A stretch of DNA of 46,700 bases from Candidatus Loosdrechtia aerotolerans (GTDB lineage Bacteria > Planctomycetota > Brocadiia > Brocadiales > Brocadiaceae), in NCBI GenBank assembly GCA_021646405.1, contig SOER01000024.1, positions 1 through 46,700 of the forward strand. The letters run 5' to 3'. The notes under the pieces are model-generated. The model saw only the letters and a program-made list of their open reading frames with translations. It made no database searches and was not told where the DNA came from. Shown here in pieces: positions 24,909-32,248 of the stretch. The number at the start of each line of letters is the position of its first letter. Position 1 is the first letter of the stretch. Position numbers and translations under genes: made by a program.

Positions 24909-25904
24909 ATGATTAACCTGGCATATACTGGTCTTATCCAGATAGCAATCGCTTACACCCTGGATCTTGTCATCGGTGATCCTCAATGGGTATATCATCC
25001 GGTCCGTTTGATAGGGAGATTTATCGGGGGTATAGAACGTATTTTACGAAGACTCTTTCTGCCTGATCGCCTCGCCAGTATACTGTTAACTGTTATTGTT
25101 GTGGCAGGGACGTATCTTATAACCTATGGTCTGATAGAAAGCGCAAGACAGTGGGGTTCTTTCTGTACGATACTTTTTGGAGCCGGTGTTATTTATTGTG
25201 CAATTTCTGTGAAAAGCTTAGGTAATGAGGCGAAAAGAGTAAAGACCTTTCTTAAGAAAAATGACCTGGGAAGTGCACGAAGGGCGTTATCATACATTGT
25301 CGGACGCGACACAGCACATCTTAATGAGGAGCAGGTAATACGTGCCTGTGTGGAGACCGTTGCAGAAAATAGTGTTGATAGTATCCTGTCACCATTATTC
25401 TACTCCTTTCTTGGGGGGCCCTGTGCGGCAATGGCATACAGGGCTGTGAATACGCTGGATTCTATGGTTGGGCATAAGGATGAAAAATATATTCGGTTTG
25501 GATGGGCATCAGCGAGGCTGGATGATGCAGCGAATTATATTCCGGCAAGGATTTCTGCCCTGTTGATTCCTGTTGCTTCTTTTCTCTGTGGTTGCGATTA
25601 TAAGGCATCTTTGAAGATTGCATTTCGCGATGGTCGCAAACATCAAAGTCCGAATAGTGGTATTCCTGAAGCTGCTGTTGCCGGGGCTCTGGGGATACAA
25701 TTAGGGGGACCGAGTACCTACCAGGGTGAGATTTTAGAAAAACCCCTTATCGGAGATGCCCAAAATCAATTGACTTTAAGATCGATAGATATGGCGATTA
25801 TGATAGTACATATTACCTCCCTTCTGTTTCTGGCTTTTGGAATTGGAAGTGTTATGTGTTTGCAATATCTCCTTAACTGTATAACCGGGCCTGCTGCGAT
25901 ATGA
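24909..25904 (+). CDS. cobD: Cobalamin biosynthesis protein CobD/CbiB
   Basis: Membrane protein that attaches the aminopropanol (or its phosphate) to adenosylcobyric acid, forming cobinamide in B12 synthesis. Typical segments are YTLDLVIGDPQWVYHPVRLIG near the N-terminus, LNEEQVIRACVETVAENSVDSILSPLFY near 145-172, AYRAVNTLDSMVGHKDEKY and HQSPNSGIPEAAVAGALGIQLGG. Four or five hydrophobic helices are visible. The frame could start at a TTG at 24891; I prefer the ATG at 24909. It overlaps cbiQ by four bases, so B12 synthesis and Co/Ni uptake genes are joined here. Confidence 0.93.
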   Translation: MINLAYTGLIQIAIAYTLDLVIGDPQWVYHPVRLIGRFIGGIERILRRLFLPDRLASILLTVIVVAGTYLITYGLIESARQWGSFCTILFGAGVIYCAISVKSLGNEAKRVKTFLKKNDLGSARRALSYIVGRDTAHLNEEQVIRACVETVAENSVDSILSPLFYSFLGGPCAAMAYRAVNTLDSMVGHKDEKYIRFGWASARLDDAANYIPARISALLIPVASFLCGCDYKASLKIAFRDGRKHQSPNSGIPEAAVAGALGIQLGGPSTYQGEILEKPLIGDAQNQLTLRSIDMAIMIVHITSLLFLAFGIGSVMCLQYLLNCITGPAAI

Positions 25905-26698
25905 TACACCCCTACACTATTGTGGAGAGTCTGGATCCAAGATCCAAGATCATTTCATTCCTCTTTATTATTCTCTGTCTGATTACAACACCTGTTACCC
26001 GTCTTAAAGATTTTGGGCTGTATTTTCTCCTGATACTCGCAATAGCATCTCTCTCAAAAATTACGGTGGGACAGGTACTGAAAAAAGTGTTTGTTTTAAT
26101 CCCTTTTGTTTTTTTTATTGCGATATTTGTACCCTTTATAAAGGAAGGAAATGTGTGTTGGGCACTCAGGATAGGGTATTGGGAATTTCCGGTAACATAT
26201 GAAGGTATCTGGACATTTCTGAATATTGTCATCAAATCCAGTTTATCAATACTTCTCCTTGTAATTGCCTCGTTAACAACAGCCTTTCCGGATTTTCTAA
26301 AAGGATTGGAGATGCTCCGTGTGCCACGGCTGTTGGTAATGTTGATGTCATTTATGTACCGGTATATTTTTGTGCTTCTCGATGAGGCGAAAAGGCTGAT
26401 ACGGGCCCGGTCTCTCCGCTATTTTGGTTCCCGATACAGGGAACAGTTTCGAATAATAGGATATATGGTTGGAGTGTTATTTATCAGAACATTTGAACGG
26501 GCCGAGAGGATTTACGGAGCTATGGTAGTCAGGGGATTCAATGGTGAAATGCCAAGCATGCAGCACTTTACATTTTCCTATAGAGATTTTTTATTTATCC
26601 TGGGTATAATCATATCATTACTCTTCATTGTATCGGGTATTATTTATAACGTTGAACACTGGAGAATTGGTCACTTCCACCTATGGCAAACATTATAA
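25901..26698 (+). CDS. cbiQ: ECF transporter transmembrane (T) component CbiQ
   Basis: 265-aa membrane coupling protein of a Co/Ni ECF transporter. It has four to six TM helices and the cytoplasmic coupling-helix motifs of T components: a first ARG-like motif around LIRARSLRYFG and a second around YGAMVVRGFNG. The N-terminus (DPRSKIISFLFIILC) is family-typical. It overlaps cobD by four bases and the ATPase gene by 16, indicating coupled translation. The substrate-capture partner CbiM/PDGLE is encoded about 24 kb to the left. Confidence 0.92.
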   Translation: MIHPYTIVESLDPRSKIISFLFIILCLITTPVTRLKDFGLYFLLILAIASLSKITVGQVLKKVFVLIPFVFFIAIFVPFIKEGNVCWALRIGYWEFPVTYEGIWTFLNIVIKSSLSILLLVIASLTTAFPDFLKGLEMLRVPRLLVMLMSFMYRYIFVLLDEAKRLIRARSLRYFGSRYREQFRIIGYMVGVLFIRTFERAERIYGAMVVRGFNGEMPSMQHFTFSYRDFLFILGIIISLLFIVSGIIYNVEHWRIGHFHLWQTL

Positions 26699-27471
26699 AA
26701 GTATCAGACCTTAGATATTATTATCCTGATGGTACTGCTGGGTTAAAGGATGTCAGTTTTGAAGTGGAAGAGGGAGAAACACTGGTCATCATCGGTGCTA
26801 ACGGAACAGGTAAATCGACGCTGTTTTTGAACCTCATGGGTATTCTGGAGGGTGAAGGATGTATCAATATTATGGGTTTAACAGCAAACAAGAAGAACAT
26901 AAAGGAAATACGGAAAAGGATGGGATTATTATTTCAGGATCCCGATGACCAGTTATTCTGTCCTACCGTTCTTGATGATGTTTCATTTGGGCCTTTAAAT
27001 TTAGGGTGGGATCCCGATGAAGTAACCGCAGTATCACAAAAAGCATTAATGATGGTAGATCTGGAAGGTTATGAATCACGTACGTCCCATCATTTAAGTT
27101 ATGGCGAAAAGAAAAGGGCTGCAATTGCCACGGTATTATCTATGGATCCGCGTATTCTATTGCTTGATGAACCCACAAGCGGGTTGGATCCCAGAAGCAC
27201 ATCAAAATGCATTAATATACTGTACAACTTAAAATCTCAGGGTAAGACACTGTTAATTGTAACCCATGACATTTTTCTTGCTCAGGAGATAGCAGATCGG
27301 ATACTCGTCTTTAGTGAAGAAAAAAGGCCCGTGGCTATAGGGAATTATAGAGAAATATTAAGTAATCGCGATTTGTTACTCAAGAATAATCTTATCCATC
27401 AACATCAACACCGTCACGATAAGGAAGTACATGAACATGAGCACCGACATGATTACACCCACAAACATTGA
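26683..27471 (+). CDS. cbiO: ECF transporter ATPase CbiO with histidine-rich tail
   Basis: 262-aa ABC ATPase powering Co/Ni import. Walker A GANGTGKST lies at residues 38-46, the Q-loop at Q85 (LLFQDPDDQLF, typical of ECF ATPases), the signature LSYGEKKRA at 138-146, and Walker B LLLDEPTSGLDP just after, with the switch His in VTHD. The last 24 residues contain ten His interspersed with Asp, Glu, Arg and Lys, a likely cytoplasmic metal-binding tail not found in most CbiO proteins. The downstream gene starts inside this tail. Confidence 0.93.
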   Translation: MANIIKVSDLRYYYPDGTAGLKDVSFEVEEGETLVIIGANGTGKSTLFLNLMGILEGEGCINIMGLTANKKNIKEIRKRMGLLFQDPDDQLFCPTVLDDVSFGPLNLGWDPDEVTAVSQKALMMVDLEGYESRTSHHLSYGEKKRAAIATVLSMDPRILLLDEPTSGLDPRSTSKCINILYNLKSQGKTLLIVTHDIFLAQEIADRILVFSEEKRPVAIGNYREILSNRDLLLKNNLIHQHQHRHDKEVHEHEHRHDYTHKH

Positions 27472-28216
27472 CAATATAAGTTTTACAGAAGATGTTTGTG
27501 CCGATGGGATATGTTGTTTCATGAGTATACCACGAAATCAAAGCCACCTGGGTAAAGTGAAGTTCTTTCTGAAACGGGGAAATGCTTCGTACGGTATTAA
27601 GCTCCTCTATACAGCTCCTGAAGTAAAGGATATAGTTTATAATCCGTGCAGATGTTTAAATTTCTCTCTCCGTGAGATTCCTTCATCACACGGTACCAAA
27701 CTGCAGATGGTACTGCGATGCAGTATAATAAATAAGAGATGCAGGCCTTATACTTGTAAGGCTTTTCCCGATAAGGCGGATAGTTTTATGTATGATCTGC
27801 TTGCACCGTGTATCTATAATGAGTACAGAGCGTCCGGAAGGTATGTGAAACTGAAGCATAAGCATATTTTTCACCTGTTTTATGCCTTTAAAGATGATCG
27901 AAAATTATTAGGTAAAATTTTTCCGGGCTATACAGCAGAGGAGGTTCGGAAGAAACTGAGCCAATGCAGCGGTGTTGGAAAGGTCTGTGCTGTATGGGAC
28001 GAAAAAAAGCCGTCAGAGTATTTTCTTCTCGAGATACCCAAAGTAGACTCTATTGTCTATGTTTCTGATGTCCATCCAAGGATTGAAGGTGTAAAACAGG
28101 CATATAATTGCTGGCAGGGACATATTGAGAGCTGGCTGGAAAGGCATTATGGCAGTAAATGGCAAGATTCTTTGGATTATGCGATAGAACAGGAAGGTAG
28201 CAAACGAAAAAAGTAA
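27431..28216 (+). CDS. YkgJ-like cysteine-cluster protein
   Basis: 261-aa soluble protein that I place in the YkgJ-type Zn/Fe-chelating cysteine-cluster superfamily on motif grounds. C23, C28 and C29 (CADGICC), C73 and C75 (CRCL), C97, then C104 and C109 in NKRCRPYTCKAFP. The RPxxCKxFP segment is the best family marker. The C-terminal half has no recognised domain. The ATG at 27431 is preceded by AAGGA five bases upstream and lies 41 bases inside cbiO, so the gene is coupled to the metal transporter. A role in metal sensing or delivery is inference from the Cys set and position. Confidence 0.65.
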   Translation: MNMSTDMITPTNIDNISFTEDVCADGICCFMSIPRNQSHLGKVKFFLKRGNASYGIKLLYTAPEVKDIVYNPCRCLNFSLREIPSSHGTKLQMVLRCSIINKRCRPYTCKAFPDKADSFMYDLLAPCIYNEYRASGRYVKLKHKHIFHLFYAFKDDRKLLGKIFPGYTAEEVRKKLSQCSGVGKVCAVWDEKKPSEYFLLEIPKVDSIVYVSDVHPRIEGVKQAYNCWQGHIESWLERHYGSKWQDSLDYAIEQEGSKRKK

Positions 28217-28271
28217 GACAATCATTTCTTAGGTTTTATCGAATAAAAAATGTAAGAGATGGGATAAACCT

Positions 28272-29216
28272 ATGGGTACTAAGCCTTCGATTCTGCTTCG
28301 CCCGCTGAATAACAATGATATTCCGGAGTATTCAGACATGCTGTATAGCTCTTTTAATACCTGGTACCGGGGGCATGGATGGAGGAAGAATTATTTTGGG
28401 TGTAAGCCGCAGGAAACAAGAATTTTCTATGATATCTACAATGATCTTACTCCAGATTGCAGCGTTGCCGCGTTCTCAATGACAACAGGGCGAATGATGG
28501 GGGTGTGCTTTTACCATCCCCGTGAGTACCATGTTTCTCTTGGGATAATGAGTGTACATCCAGCTTATTGGAAGCAAGGGGTCGGCAGGGCTCTTGTCAA
28601 TCATATTCTTAAATTCGTTCAAGATAACGACTATAAATCGTGTCACATTGTAAGTAGTGCTTTCAATATGGATTCATTTTCCCTCTATAATCGCCCTAAA
28701 TTTGTTCCGCGGGCTATTTACCAAAGTATGGTCATTGCGGTACCGGAAGTGGGCATAAATAAAAATGTTCTCGATGATGATCGGGTTAGGGATGCAAACC
28801 CTGGTGATGTTATAAAGATGGGTGATCTGGAAATGGAAATCAGTGGGATTAAGCGGGAAATAGATTACCGGTATGCTATAGAAAATCCACGTAAGGTATT
28901 GCATGAATTGGTGTATGAGAATAGTCAGGATGGAATTGATGGGTTTATGATATCGGTAAAACATCCAGCCCTTAACATGCTTGGGCCATGCGTAGCACGT
29001 ACAGAAGATATTGCAATTACACTTATAGGAAAGGTGTTAAATAGATTTAGAGGAAATTCGGCCTTGTTCTTAGTACCTATGCAAATGCGCAGGATAGTGG
29101 AGAAGATGTATGATTGGGGTGCCATTAATGTTGAGACTTACCTTATGCAGGTATGGGGTGAGTTTCAGGATTTTAAAGGTGTTAATATGCCTTCCTTTCT
29201 TCCGGAAACCGGGTAG
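28272..29216 (+). CDS. GNAT-family N-acetyltransferase with C-terminal extension
   Basis: 314-aa protein whose N-terminal half is a GNAT domain. The acetyl-CoA motif is GIMSVHPAYWKQGVGRALVNHIL (Q/R-x-x-G-x-G/A type, around residue 105) and a following HIVSSAFNMDSFSLYNRPKF strand-helix fits motif B. Residues about 190-314 look like a second, degenerate GNAT-like domain (LGPCVARTEDIAITLIGKVL). The acceptor substrate is unknown. It follows the Cys-cluster gene by 55 bases on the same strand and may be the last gene of the cobD operon. Confidence 0.75.
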   Translation: MGTKPSILLRPLNNNDIPEYSDMLYSSFNTWYRGHGWRKNYFGCKPQETRIFYDIYNDLTPDCSVAAFSMTTGRMMGVCFYHPREYHVSLGIMSVHPAYWKQGVGRALVNHILKFVQDNDYKSCHIVSSAFNMDSFSLYNRPKFVPRAIYQSMVIAVPEVGINKNVLDDDRVRDANPGDVIKMGDLEMEISGIKREIDYRYAIENPRKVLHELVYENSQDGIDGFMISVKHPALNMLGPCVARTEDIAITLIGKVLNRFRGNSALFLVPMQMRRIVEKMYDWGAINVETYLMQVWGEFQDFKGVNMPSFLPETG

Positions 29217-29547
29217 GAAAAATATTAATGTATAACAATCTATATCCAAAGAAAACCACAGGAATTAACAGAAAACAGAGCAAGTTATAACTCTTATGTT
29301 GTAATGTCGATAATCAGCCAGGCTTTTTTGAGGAGGTTTTTCCATAGGATATGAAGGGGCAAAGTGTTCTTTATTTGTCTTGATACTTGTACTTTATGTC
29401 GTTTATAATAATAGGCAACCAGGCTGATATTAAAATATCTCCAGGAAGTTATAAGTGTTCAGGGATAGATAGTAATAAGTTTTCCTTATTTTTGCGCAAC
29501 ATATGTGGATATAGGCATATTTTATCAGGGACCTTGTTTATCCTGGT
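29217..29547. other. Intergenic region before the Cys-rich gene cluster
   Basis: 331 AT-rich bases without a credible ORF, RNA gene or copy of the dispersed repeats seen elsewhere. It probably holds the promoter of the small Cys-rich gene at 29548, but I cannot assign boxes with confidence. No ribosome site is clear before that ATG. Confidence 0.5.
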
Positions 29548-29979
29548 ATGAATAAAAAGAATACGATACTTACATACATCCAGATTTTGGTTATCCTTTG
29601 TATCGTGCTATTCGATGGAGGGATACATTTTGCTCAGGGGGCTCAGGAAACCCTTACCGCAGAACACCAGTGCGGGTGTGGATCAGGATCTGGTTGCAAG
29701 GAGTATTGCTGCTGTAGTACATCGTACGGAGACCAGAACACCTTCCGTGATAATAGCAACAGACAGAAGAGTGGCTTCCTGGTTTTTATCAGTAGTGTTA
29801 ATTGCAAATATGGAAATAATCCGCTTACCACGATAACCTTTACCACAAAGTACATAGGAGTGAATCAACTTGAATTCATAAGAGAATCCTTTCTCTGCTT
29901 CCTTTTTTTACCTGTTCAATCACATCCTTCCGAGATTATTGCATCTCCCCCAGAAAAACCACCACGATTTTTCATATAA
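29548..29979 (+). CDS. Small secreted cysteine-rich protein (paralogue 1)
   Basis: 143-aa protein of no family I can name. A signal peptide or anchor spans residues about 9-30. The mature N-terminus carries a dense Cys cluster, AEHQCGCxSxSxCKxYCCC (C42, C44, C50, C54, C55, C56). The middle holds a hydrophilic linker, and the conserved C-terminal half includes C86 in CKYGNNPLTxITFT, C117 and the tail ASPPEKPPRFFI. The Cys spacing suggests extracytoplasmic binding of a soft metal. A close paralogue starts at 31753. The two share a run of at least 20 identical bases in the C-terminal half, consistent with recent duplication. Confidence 0.7.
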   Translation: MNKKNTILTYIQILVILCIVLFDGGIHFAQGAQETLTAEHQCGCGSGSGCKEYCCCSTSYGDQNTFRDNSNRQKSGFLVFISSVNCKYGNNPLTTITFTTKYIGVNQLEFIRESFLCFLFLPVQSHPSEIIASPPEKPPRFFI

Positions 29980-30138
29980 ACACAACAATCCAATCAGTCA
30001 GGAGCTATCACTGCGGAGTCGTGAATCAGGAGACGATCCCTGATGTAGTCGCAGGTCTTTAGCCTGCGCACACCCGGGTTCAAATTTTGGGAAAAGTACA
30101 GCAGTATTCCTCGCTCTAACACGAAATGCACTCTAAAG

Positions 30139-30309
30139 CTGACATTCAGGAGGTTTCAGAAATATCCATGCGGGTGTTGAGATAATTCAGGGCGTGGGAG
30201 AGGAGAGAGAAAAGACAAAATATCCCACCCCCCTTCGATAGTGAAATCCGAAATGCTAAATCCGAAATACGAAACAAATTCTCAATTTCAATTTTCAAAT
30301 GTTCAAAAC
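30139..30309. mobile_element. Truncated MITE-like element (copy B) abutting the barrel gene
   Basis: The inverted end CTGACATTCAGGAGGTTT (one mismatch to copy A) begins at 30139. The CCCTTCGATAGTGAAATCCG core and the CAATTTTCAAATG segment follow in the orientation opposite to copy A. Homology stops at about 30309 inside the element, so the second half is missing. Eighteen bases later the gene at 30327 begins. This remnant therefore forms the immediate leader of that gene. Confidence 0.75.
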
Positions 30310-30326
30310 TACGAAAAGGGGCAATC

Positions 30327-31322
30327 ATGCAAATACTAAATCTTCGGTTTGGATATATAGTTCCATTCCTTGTGTTTTTTTTCTTATTCTCTATTCATGA
30401 TGTGAGGGCAAGTCATGGTCCCGGAACTGGTGGTGCTACCACCGTACCGGCTATTACTTTGAAGAAAGAGGCATTTTCACTTGGTTTAAGAACAGAATGG
30501 ACGGAATTCGAATCTATCTCCCGTTCAAGGATTCTTGAAAAAGCGGAGCAGTCAGGTTCTCATTTTGATGCCGTTGACAGGACATTTCTGCACACGGCGG
30601 AACTTGGATATGGAGTAACTGATGACCTGACCCTCGGGCTTATTATCGGGTGGTTTGAGTCGATTAACTTCCGTGAAGCAGAATCTGATCACGATCATGC
30701 TCATGATCATGGCCATGATGAGGCAGGGATACTTCGGGGAGATCCGGATGGTATTACCGACCTCTGGCTTTTTGGCAAGTATCGTTTTTATCGTGGACCT
30801 CAGGGGCACTGGGCTGTTCTGGCGGGTATTAAATTCCCGACAGGGGAGGAGGATAAAGAGAACAGTGCGGGTGAAAAGATAGAACCCGGAGACCAGCCCG
30901 GAAGTGGTTCATATGATTTTTTAGCCGGTCTGGCATACTCACGATGGCTTACAAAAGAATGGACCCTGGATACGAACATCCAGTATATCTTTCGAACAGA
31001 GGGTTCGAGGGATTTTAAGGTAGGTGACCGTATGGACTGGAACCTTGCAATGGCGTATCAGATAATTCCCAGAAATACCTATCCAAATATTGCACCTGTT
31101 GGAGAAATTAACGTAAGATATCTTTTCCGGGATGAGGAGAACGGAAGGGATGAACCCAATAGTGGCGGTACTACGGTCTTTCTTTCACCGGGAATACGTT
31201 TAGGGATTACCCCTCATTTGAACGCAGGGGCCCTGGTTTCATTTCCTGTATTCCAAAATCTGCTTGGAGAACAATTGGAAACAGATTTTAAAGTAACAGT
31301 TACTGTTGGTTATAATTTTTAA
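30327..31322 (+). CDS. Outer-membrane beta-barrel protein with a His-rich loop
   Basis: 331-aa exported protein with a signal peptide (hydrophobic residues about 10-23, ending near VRASHG). The mature chain alternates polar and aromatic/hydrophobic residues in many short strands, such as LTLGLIIGWFESINF and WTLDTNIQYIFRT. It ends with the terminal strand VTVTVGYNF, whose last residue is Phe, as usual for barrels inserted by BamA. It resembles the 'transporter' proteins related to MetA-pathway barrels. A loop at 121-131 (DHDHAHDHGHD) has five His and is a probable metal-binding site. AAGGGG lies six bases before the ATG. It is followed after 15 bases by the YHS lipoprotein gene. Confidence 0.75.
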   Translation: MQILNLRFGYIVPFLVFFFLFSIHDVRASHGPGTGGATTVPAITLKKEAFSLGLRTEWTEFESISRSRILEKAEQSGSHFDAVDRTFLHTAELGYGVTDDLTLGLIIGWFESINFREAESDHDHAHDHGHDEAGILRGDPDGITDLWLFGKYRFYRGPQGHWAVLAGIKFPTGEEDKENSAGEKIEPGDQPGSGSYDFLAGLAYSRWLTKEWTLDTNIQYIFRTEGSRDFKVGDRMDWNLAMAYQIIPRNTYPNIAPVGEINVRYLFRDEENGRDEPNSGGTTVFLSPGIRLGITPHLNAGALVSFPVFQNLLGEQLETDFKVTVTVGYNF

Positions 31323-31337
31323 TGATAGGAGTTATGT

Positions 31338-31760
31338 ATGTTGAATAAAAACATTCTCTTCACAGGTATCTTTTTTCTCACCATTATTGGGTGTGCAAGT
31401 ACGAATAGTACGGTGAAAAAAGAAGAACCGAATGTTGTCGATCCCGTTTGTGCATACTTCGCTGATATGGGATGTATAAATATTACCGTAGATGAGAATA
31501 CCCCACGGTCAACATATGGGGGTATGACATATTATTTTTGCAGCAGGGATTGTAAGGTTGATTTTGACAAGAACCCATCAAAATACCTTAAAACTGCTGT
31601 AGTTCCGGAAGATGTTATAGATTATGTATGCCGCGCAAAGATTGAAGAACAGGGGGGATTTGTTACTTGTGTGTGTCAGGATAATACCTACTACTTCTGT
31701 TCCGATCGTTGCAGGGCAAAGTTTATGGCGGATCCTGATCGTTATGGTATGCATGAATAA
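31338..31760 (+). CDS. Lipoprotein with two YHS/TRASH-like cysteine modules
   Basis: 140-aa protein. The N-terminus is a lipoprotein signal with the lipobox I-I-G-C19, predicting an envelope-anchored protein. Two similar modules follow. Module 1 has DPVCAY (residues 35-40) and then GMTYYFCSRDCKVDFDKNPSKYL (C68, C72). Module 2 has DYVCRAK (96-102) and then TYYFCSDRCRAKFMADPDRYG (C121, C125). Both match the YHS/TRASH layout (C, then YYFCS..C...F...P..Y), a domain linked to copper and other heavy-metal proteins. Its stop overlaps the start of the second Cys-rich gene, so the pair is translationally coupled. Confidence 0.8.
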   Translation: MLNKNILFTGIFFLTIIGCASTNSTVKKEEPNVVDPVCAYFADMGCINITVDENTPRSTYGGMTYYFCSRDCKVDFDKNPSKYLKTAVVPEDVIDYVCRAKIEEQGGFVTCVCQDNTYYFCSDRCRAKFMADPDRYGMHE

Positions 31761-32166
31761 GACACTTTCATATATCCAGATTTTGATTCTTATATGTTCG
31801 ATGTTGTGTGGCGGGGGGTTCACAGGAAACCTCCCGCAGAAATCTCAAGCATCCCTGTGTGCAGAGCATCAGTGTGGGTGTGAATCAGAATCTGACTGCA
31901 GGAAACATTGTTGCTGTAATTCTTATGAAAGGCAGGATATCGGTAGTAAACAGAAAAACGGTTTTCATGTTTTTATCAGTAGCATCAAATGTAAATATGG
32001 AAATAATCCGCTTACCGCAATAACCTTTACCGCAAAGTATATAGGAGAGGATCAAATTGAATTCATAAAAGCATCCTTCCTCTGCTTTCTTCTTTCATAC
32101 GCTGCGCCATACCCTTCTGAAACCATTGCATCCCCCCCGGAAAAACCACCCCGGTATTTCATCTGA
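31753..32166 (+). CDS. Small secreted cysteine-rich protein (paralogue 2)
   Basis: 137-aa paralogue of the protein at 29548. Shared are the N-terminus (NKxxSYIQILxILC), the cluster AEHQCGCxSxSxCRxHCCC (C41, C43, C49, C53, C54, C55), FISSIKCKYGNNPLTAITFT, KYIGxxQxEFI and the tail ASPPEKPPRYFI. The frame is open further upstream to 31624, but that part lies antisense in phase over the YHS gene. The ATG at 31753 both overlaps the YHS stop by eight bases and gives the same N-terminus as the paralogue, so I take it as the start. Function unknown; extracytoplasmic metal binding is inferred from Cys content and neighbours. Confidence 0.7.
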   Translation: MNKTLSYIQILILICSMLCGGGFTGNLPQKSQASLCAEHQCGCESESDCRKHCCCNSYERQDIGSKQKNGFHVFISSIKCKYGNNPLTAITFTAKYIGEDQIEFIKASFLCFLLSYAAPYPSETIASPPEKPPRYFI

Positions 32167-32248
32167 ATACTCATATCCATTTATACAATCGTACTAATCT
32201 GATTCTTTAATTTTCTTTATAAGAACGGCAGATGTGAATGCCTTATAT

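Noticed and set aside
31624-31752. Longer N-terminus for the second Cys-rich protein
   Set aside because: The extra 43 residues are an out-of-frame reading of the YHS gene; the paralogue at 29548 starts at the position equal to the ATG at 31753.
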